Shown: one piece after another, positions 44,343 to 49,405 of the stretch
Numbering within the stretch: the stretch's first letter is position 1
How the letters are laid out: each line of letters starts with the position of its first letter
From: an uncultured Lachnospiraceae bacterium
GTDB taxonomy: Bacteria > Bacillota > Clostridia > Lachnospirales > Lachnospiraceae
Length of the DNA stretch: 49,405 bases
Assembly (NCBI GenBank): GCA_902766955.1
Contig: CACXFM010000208.1
Location: 1 to 49,405 of the forward strand
Reading direction: 5' to 3'
Translations under genes and position numbers: made by a program
Notes under the pieces: model-generated
What the model saw: the letters and a program-made list of their open reading frames with translations, nothing else
What the model was told of the DNA's origin: nothing
The model's database searches: none

Positions 44343-45260
44343 ATGACGGAGACGATAGGCGGCGTTCTGCTGATTGATGATGATTATCCGGGCACGGATC
44401 TGTACAGCGACGGTGCCGTGGAGGATGAACTGCTGGAAATCGCGAAAAATGAAGAGCCGGAGAATTTTGACCGGGTGGCCGCGCAAAGAAAGAGCTGGCC
44501 CGTTCTCTATCATTTTTCGGGGATCAGACAGAATATCCTGAATTGGTATCCGATCGGCGGATCGGACAGGGTGCTTGAGATCGGCTCCGGCTGCGGCGCC
44601 GTCACGCCGGCCCTGGCGGAGCGGGCGGGCCATGTGGACTGCGTGGAGCTGTCCAGAAAGCGGAGCCTGGTCAACGCCTGGAGAAACAGGCGGTGTGACA
44701 ATATCGCGATCCGGCTGGGCAATTTTGAGGACGTGGAGAAAAAGCTGCCCCGGGACTACACGCGTGTGACCATGATCGGCGTCTTCGAGTACGGCGTGAG
44801 CTATATTTCCTCGCAGACTCCCTACGTGGATTTCCTTAGGAAGGCAGCCTCCCATCTGTGCCAGGGAGGCAGGCTTCTGATCGCCATCGAAAACCGGCTG
44901 GGCATGAAATACTTTGCCGGCTGTGCGGAAGACCACACGGGCCGTTTTTTTGACGGCATCGAGGGGTACCCGAAGTCGGATTACGCCCGCACGTTTTCCC
45001 GGAAGGAGCTGGAGGAGCTTCTTAAGGAGGCCGGCTTTACGAACTGGAACTTCTATTACCCCTACCCGGATTACAAGTTCCCGATGACGGTCTTTTCGGA
45101 CAGGAGACTGCCCGGGCCCGGCGAGCTCCGGATGAACATGATGAATTTTGACAGGAAGCGGATGGTGCTGTTTGACGAGGCGGCTGCTTTCGACGCGCTG
45201 GCCGGAAGCGGAGAGTTTCCCGTGTTCTCGAATTCCTTTTTGATTGAGGCGTATGTCTGA
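44343..45260 (+). CDS. Class I SAM-dependent methyltransferase, probable chain-terminating type
   Basis: The 305-residue protein is a Rossmann-fold methyltransferase. Seen: V-L-E-I-G-S-G-C-G-A-V-T near residue 77 (SAM motif I), V-E-L-S-R-K-R acidic strand end near residue 98, and I-A-I-E-N-R-L-G-M-K-Y-F-A-G near residue 180. The C-terminal part (F-D-R-K-R-M-V-L-F-D-E-A, then F-S-N-S-F-L-I-E) resembles methyltransferases that sit before a kinase domain in glycan loci. The stop overlaps the start of the kinase-glycosyltransferase gene by one base (TGATG), so production is coupled. By position beside a Wzt-type ATPase, it may methylate the growing end of the glycan, like the WbdD methyltransferase; that is inference. 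GGGGAGGTG precedes the ATG at 44343. Confidence 0.85.
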   Translation: MTETIGGVLLIDDDYPGTDLYSDGAVEDELLEIAKNEEPENFDRVAAQRKSWPVLYHFSGIRQNILNWYPIGGSDRVLEIGSGCGAVTPALAERAGHVDCVELSRKRSLVNAWRNRRCDNIAIRLGNFEDVEKKLPRDYTRVTMIGVFEYGVSYISSQTPYVDFLRKAASHLCQGGRLLIAIENRLGMKYFAGCAEDHTGRFFDGIEGYPKSDYARTFSRKELEELLKEAGFTNWNFYYPYPDYKFPMTVFSDRRLPGPGELRMNMMNFDRKRMVLFDEAAAFDALAGSGEFPVFSNSFLIEAYV

Positions 45261-48200
45261 TGAACGAACAGATTATCTATGTCAAGTTTTCCAATGACAG
45301 AAAGCGCGATTTCAGGATCCGGACGGAGATCGCGGAATGCGGAGGGCAGAAGACAGTGCGGAAGATTGCCGCCTGCAAAGAGGCGGTGCCGCATGTCAGA
45401 CGCATGTATGCGGAATACAGGCTGCTCACGGAAGTGTACGGGGAAACCCGGTTTGTGCCCAACCGCTGCGAACTGAAAGGGGACACGGCGGAATTTGAGT
45501 ATCTGGACGGCCGCACGATGGAAGAGATCCTGGACCGTCTGTATGACACGGACAGGGATGCCTTCCGGAGCCTCCTGAAAAGCTGTCTGGACGAGATCGG
45601 CAAAACCGCGGCGGGCAAACTGTTTTCGCTGACGGAAGAGTATCTGGCCGTCTTCGGACAGGAGATCCCCGAAGACGTCTGTGAAGCGGCGCCCGCTTCC
45701 GACGTGGACCTCCTCTTCTCCAATATCATTGTCACGGACGGCGGGCAGGGAGAAGAAACCTGGCATGTGATTGACTATGAGTGGACGCTTCCCTTCCCGG
45801 TCCCGGTGCTGTTTATCAAATGGAGGGCCCTTCATTACTATCTGGCCGGCAGGGAAGAGAGAAATGCCGCCGATACGGCGGAGCTCTATGAGATGGCGGG
45901 ATTCTCCCCTAAGGATATCAGGCGCTTTGCGGCCATGGAGGAGCATTTCCAGAAATGGATCGCCGGCGATACGGAGGCGGTCCGCGAGCTGTATCCCGCC
46001 ATGACGCCCGGCGCGGTCTATCCGGCCGAGCTCATGGGGAAGGCGGAGTTTACCGGCGCCGCAGACCGGACCGTGATCTATTTTGACCGGGGAGACGGTT
46101 ATTCGGAAGCGGACGCTCTGCGGATACCGATTGGAGAGGACGGCCGGGTCGAGGCTGAATTTGCTCCGGAAGGGGCTGTCTCCGTGCGGATTGATCCGGC
46201 GGAAATGCCGGCGGCCTGTGTCGTGAGGGAGATCACCGCGGACGGAAAGCCGTTTGACAGGGCCGTTTTCGGGACAAACGGCAGGTGGGCGGACCAGCGG
46301 ACTCTGGTATTCGGAGACAATGACCCCATGATCATCGTTCCCGGACTGTCCCCGGACATATCCCGCATGAAGGTCTCGCTGGAGGTGAAGACCGGACGCG
46401 ATGATTATACGGCCGCAGTGAACAAGGCGCTGAAGGCGGATGCCGAAGAGCTGCAGTTTCTGAAGGAGAGGCTGGCCTGTGAAGAGGAGACCTGCAGGGA
46501 GATTCTGCGCAGGGTCGAATCCGTCAAGGGGACAAAAGCGATCCGGGCCTACCGCTATGGCAGGAAGCGGCTCGGCAAAACGGATCCCTTTGATTCGATC
46601 CGTCCGAAGCTGCAAAACCACCAGGGCATTCATCTGCATCTGGACCACAGATATTTCGACGGCCCGGGGATCGTCATCCAGGGCTGGATCTATGATGCGG
46701 ATTACTGCGGAGAGAGCCTGCGTGTCGTCAACTGTCTGGGACTGGATGCGGAAGCTGAGATCGAGCGGGTTGTCCGCGACGATGTCAATGCGACCTTCCA
46801 TATCGATACGGCCAGGAAATCCGGCTTTAATATCAGGATTCCCTACGAATCCATCGGGAATCTGCCGTATGTGCTCCGGATCGAGAACCCGAGAGGCGTT
46901 CTCTCTTATGACCTTCATATCGAGCTGGATCCGGAGAAGAGACGGGAGCGCAGGGAGCTGATCCGGCAAGGTGCGATCGCTGCGCCCGACGAGCCTCCCA
47001 TGGAATACGATGACTGGATGCGGGAGCGCGCGGTATCTGAAGAAGAGCGGGAGCGGCAGAGACAGGAGCATTTCCCGTATGAGCCGAAGATCAGCGTGGT
47101 GATCCCTCTTTTCAACACGCCGGCTGTCTATCTGACGGAGATCTGCGATTCTATTCTGAACCAGACGTATGCCAACGTGGAACTGTGTCTGGCCGACGGC
47201 AGTACGGAGGACGGACCGGAGAAACTGATCTCATCCAGGTATGCCGGGGACGGACGCGTCAGATACAGAAGACTTGCGGAGAACAGGGGTATCTCCGAGA
47301 ATACGAATGAGGCCATCCGCATGGCGGAGGGCGATATCATCATGCTGGCCGACCATGACGACACGGTCGACCCGTCCGCATGCTATGAGATCGTGAAGGC
47401 CTTTAATTCGGACATCGATGTCGATATTGTCTATACGGATGAGGACAAGATCACCCAGACGGGGAATATCTATTACGATCCGAATTTCAAACCCGACTAT
47501 AACCTCGATCTGCTCAGGAGCAATAACTATATCTGCCACATCTTCGCGGTCCGCCGCATGGTGGTGCAGATGGCGGGACTTCTGCGGAGCGAGTTTGACG
47601 GCGCGCAGGACTACGATTTTATCCTGCGCTGCTGCGAGAAGGCGCGCGGAATCAGACATGTTCCGAAGGCGCTCTACCACTGGCGCGCACATATGGATTC
47701 GACGGCCGGCAACCCGGAGAGCAAGCTGTACGCCTATGAAAACGGCAGGCGCGCCGTGGCCGCCCACTATGAGCGGCTCGGGATCAGTGCCCAGGTTGAG
47801 ATGACGCAGTACTGGGGCCGCTACCGCACGATTTTCGCGGTACAGGGCAGGCCGCTTGTCTCCATCATCATTCCGAACCGCGACCATGCGGCGGATCTCC
47901 GGCGCTGCCTGGATTCCGTTTTCGCGAAATCCACTTATCAGAACTATGAGATTCTGATCCTGGAGAACGGTTCGCAGGAGCCGGAGACAAAGGCATATTA
48001 CGGCGAACTGACGGCGGCGCACGCAAACGTGCGGATTCTCGAGTGGAAGGAAGACTTCAACTACTCGGCTATCAATAATTTCGGAGCGAAGGAAGCAGCG
48101 GGAGAATATCTGCTCTTCCTCAATAATGACACGGAAGTCCTGACGCCGTCCTGGATCGAGGAACTGCTGGGACACGCGCAGCGTCCCGACGTCGGGTGCG

Positions 48201-48718
48201 TGGGAGCCAAGCTCCTCTTCCCGGACGGGACGATTCAGCATGCCGGCGTGGTTCTCGGGATGGGAGGCGCGGCGGGCCACATGTTCGCCGGCCTGTCTGC
48301 AAAGGTGTTCTCCTACGGCGGCCGGGCGAATTCCACCCAGGACTTAAGCGCGGTCACGGCCGCGTGCATGATGACGCGCAGGAGCGTTTTCCTTGAGGCG
48401 GGCGGATTTGATCCGGAGTTCAGGGTGGCCTTCAATGATGTGGACTACTGCCTGAAGCTGCGCGAAAAGAACCTGCTGGTCGTGGAAAATGTCTTTGCCG
48501 AGCTGGTTCACTATGAATCGGCGACCAGGGGCAGCGACATGGCCGCTTCCGACAGCGAAAAACACAGGCGCTTCCTCTCCGAGGCCAACCGCCTGCGGGC
48601 AAAATGGCCCGCTTATTATGAGGGGGGAGATCCTTACTTTAATCCGAATCTGGAGCCGAACCGTTCGGACTTTGCCCTGAAGGGACAGTATCCGACGGGG
48701 AATCCGGAAGAACTGTGA
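45260..48718 (+). CDS. Kinase-like domain / helical segment / double GT2 glycosyltransferase fusion
   Basis: The 1152-residue protein has several parts. Residues 1-250 look like a divergent small-molecule or sugar kinase: V-R-K (Lys35), A-E-Y-R (Glu52), a hinge-like F-E-Y-L-D-G-R-T-M-E-E-I (79-90), D-L-L-F-S-N (Asp150, Asn155) and I-D-Y-E-W (Asp172). Residues 260-375 are a beta-rich module. Residues 384-425 are a charged helix, possibly a coiled coil. Residues 455-555 form a second beta module with I-V-I-Q-G-W-I-Y. Residues 610-855 are a GT2 domain (I-S-V-V-I-P-L-F-N; A-D-H-D-D at 697-701). Residues 866-1135 are a second GT2 domain (V-S-I-I-I-P-N; L-N-N-D-T-E near 954; F-N-D-V-D-Y near 1058). 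It overlaps the methyltransferase gene by one base. It probably phosphorylates and elongates the exported glycan on the inner membrane face. Confidence 0.82.
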   Translation: MNEQIIYVKFSNDRKRDFRIRTEIAECGGQKTVRKIAACKEAVPHVRRMYAEYRLLTEVYGETRFVPNRCELKGDTAEFEYLDGRTMEEILDRLYDTDRDAFRSLLKSCLDEIGKTAAGKLFSLTEEYLAVFGQEIPEDVCEAAPASDVDLLFSNIIVTDGGQGEETWHVIDYEWTLPFPVPVLFIKWRALHYYLAGREERNAADTAELYEMAGFSPKDIRRFAAMEEHFQKWIAGDTEAVRELYPAMTPGAVYPAELMGKAEFTGAADRTVIYFDRGDGYSEADALRIPIGEDGRVEAEFAPEGAVSVRIDPAEMPAACVVREITADGKPFDRAVFGTNGRWADQRTLVFGDNDPMIIVPGLSPDISRMKVSLEVKTGRDDYTAAVNKALKADAEELQFLKERLACEEETCREILRRVESVKGTKAIRAYRYGRKRLGKTDPFDSIRPKLQNHQGIHLHLDHRYFDGPGIVIQGWIYDADYCGESLRVVNCLGLDAEAEIERVVRDDVNATFHIDTARKSGFNIRIPYESIGNLPYVLRIENPRGVLSYDLHIELDPEKRRERRELIRQGAIAAPDEPPMEYDDWMRERAVSEEERERQRQEHFPYEPKISVVIPLFNTPAVYLTEICDSILNQTYANVELCLADGSTEDGPEKLISSRYAGDGRVRYRRLAENRGISENTNEAIRMAEGDIIMLADHDDTVDPSACYEIVKAFNSDIDVDIVYTDEDKITQTGNIYYDPNFKPDYNLDLLRSNNYICHIFAVRRMVVQMAGLLRSEFDGAQDYDFILRCCEKARGIRHVPKALYHWRAHMDSTAGNPESKLYAYENGRRAVAAHYERLGISAQVEMTQYWGRYRTIFAVQGRPLVSIIIPNRDHAADLRRCLDSVFAKSTYQNYEILILENGSQEPETKAYYGELTAAHANVRILEWKEDFNYSAINNFGAKEAAGEYLLFLNNDTEVLTPSWIEELLGHAQRPDVGCVGAKLLFPDGTIQHAGVVLGMGGAAGHMFAGLSAKVFSYGGRANSTQDLSAVTAACMMTRRSVFLEAGGFDPEFRVAFNDVDYCLKLREKNLLVVENVFAELVHYESATRGSDMAASDSEKHRRFLSEANRLRAKWPAYYEGGDPYFNPNLEPNRSDFALKGQYPTGNPEEL

Positions 48719-48745
48719 GATCTGTGCGATAAGGAGTAACGGGAT

Positions 48746-49405
48746 ATGGTAGTAAACCGGGGATTTCTGGTGAAGAATGACCGCTTTTCCCTGACCGACG
48801 ACAACATGTATTTTCTGACAGGCTGGCTGGCCCCCGGATACAGGCTGCGCGCCGAATTCGGAGGACGGCCGCTGCCGGCCGAGGTTCAGCAGCTGACCGA
48901 CAACGTCGACGAGCGGTACGGCGGCTGTGAGACAAAGCTTGTGTTTCACTTTGAGGAAGCGCTCGAGGGCCGGAAGAAGCTGAAGGTGTTTTCAGAAGGG
49001 GACGGGGGGACTCGGCTCTGCTTTGCCATCCCGGCTGATGAACTGCGCGCAAAAAGGCGGGGTGTCAGGTACTTCATCGATGAGTATACCGTCAACCGCA
49101 AAGACGGATTCTTCCGGGTCCAGGGATGGGCGGTGGCCAGGGAGAAGGTGCGGGTCGATGTGTTCGGTCCGGACGGCAAAAAGCTGGCAGAGACGGTCGA
49201 GCGCTATAAGCGCTATGATACGGTGGAGCTGTTCGACGAGTACCCCGTGGATCCGGACAACGGATTCAATGTGGAGCTGAGACCGGTCCCGGAAGGACCC
49301 GTGCGGGTGCGCCTGCGCACGTCCTCCGATACGGTCGTGCTCACATATCCGACGGATTCCGTCCGCGTGTCGGCGGACAGGGCGCGGCACCTGTTCAGGA
49401 AAGGA
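48746..49405 (+). CDS. N-terminal part of a large glycan-operon protein (cut by window end)
   Basis: An open frame of 220 codons runs from the ATG at 48746, with AAGGAG nine bases upstream, to the end of the window without a stop. It is all beta-rich. Two segments share a pattern: Y-F-L-T-G-W-L-A-P-G near residue 22 and F-R-V-Q-G-W-A-V-A near residue 125, which also recalls I-V-I-Q-G-W-I-Y in the second beta module of the preceding kinase-glycosyltransferase. Such modules often precede GT2 domains in large glycosyltransferases of Clostridia, so the missing part may be another glycosyltransferase. That is a guess from context. It is the last visible gene of the rmlB operon, 27 bases after the previous stop. 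Confidence 0.8.
   Translation, partial: MVVNRGFLVKNDRFSLTDDNMYFLTGWLAPGYRLRAEFGGRPLPAEVQQLTDNVDERYGGCETKLVFHFEEALEGRKKLKVFSEGDGGTRLCFAIPADELRAKRRGVRYFIDEYTVNRKDGFFRVQGWAVAREKVRVDVFGPDGKKLAETVERYKRYDTVELFDEYPVDPDNGFNVELRPVPEGPVRVRLRTSSDTVVLTYPTDSVRVSADRARHLFRKG

Noticed and set aside
43317-44936. A 539-codon open frame antisense to the Wzt-type and methyltransferase genes
   Set aside because: It crosses a gene boundary on the other strand and its composition is typical of a shadow frame.
45071-47071. A 666-codon open frame on the minus strand
   Set aside because: It lies across two well-supported plus-strand genes, has no recognisable domain and an arginine/histidine-rich make-up. Long antisense frames are common in GC-rich DNA.
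1-49405. Mobile elements, CRISPR arrays, tRNA and rRNA genes, riboswitches
   Set aside because: I looked for transposase or integrase proteins, spaced direct repeats, tRNA-like cloverleafs and known riboswitch cores in the gaps and found none I could support.

Overview
The window is chromosomal DNA from a GC-rich, low-oxygen-adapted Gram-positive bacterium, most likely a member of the Clostridia close to Lachnospiraceae. This is inferred from gene content and style: a cdaA-cdaR pair, HPr, MntP, RecD2, ComF and HemW, AGGAGG-type ribosome binding sites, several GTG/TTG starts, tight operons, and no outer-membrane genes. Naming a genus would need a database search. I saw no tRNA, rRNA, CRISPR array, insertion sequence or phage gene. 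No stretch longer than about 225 bases lacks a gene.

Left part (1-28.7 kb), mostly housekeeping. An ATP-grasp enzyme and cobT run rightward. They converge on a leftward psuK-psuG-M19 dipeptidase operon. Next come a MATE exporter, mntP, and a secreted small protein paired with an FHA-ABC exporter fusion. A bidirectional terminator separates these from leftward holA, which is divergent from glpK. Then follow lepA-hemW, a sugar-nucleotide epimerase, uvrA, mreB-recD2-comF, and cdaA-cdaR-HPr-DD-carboxypeptidase.

Right part (28.7-49.4 kb), a cell-surface glycan region in three units. Unit A (28.8-35.5 kb, rightward) holds two paralogous PaaK/CapK-type adenylate-forming enzymes around a Wzx-like flippase, a ThDP enzyme, and a GtrB/CsbB-type polyprenyl-phosphate glycosyltransferase. 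Unit B (35.5-39.4 kb, leftward) holds wecE and a YfhO-type membrane protein. Unit C (39.6 kb to the window end, rightward) starts from a good promoter and encodes RmlB, RmlA, RmlC, a two-gene ABC glycan exporter (Wzm/TagG and Wzt with a C-terminal glycan-binding domain), a methyltransferase, a 1152-residue protein that joins a kinase-like domain, a helical segment and two GT2 glycosyltransferases, and the start of another protein of the same style.

The most interesting idea is that unit C is a Gram-positive version of the WbdD/Wzt chain-termination system. There, methylation and phosphorylation of the chain end stop growth and mark the polymer for export. Here the kinase would be fused to the polymerase instead of being a separate protein. 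A second candidate is unit A plus YfhO: an extracytoplasmic glycosylation system with an unusual acyl-activating and ThDP-dependent chemistry module.
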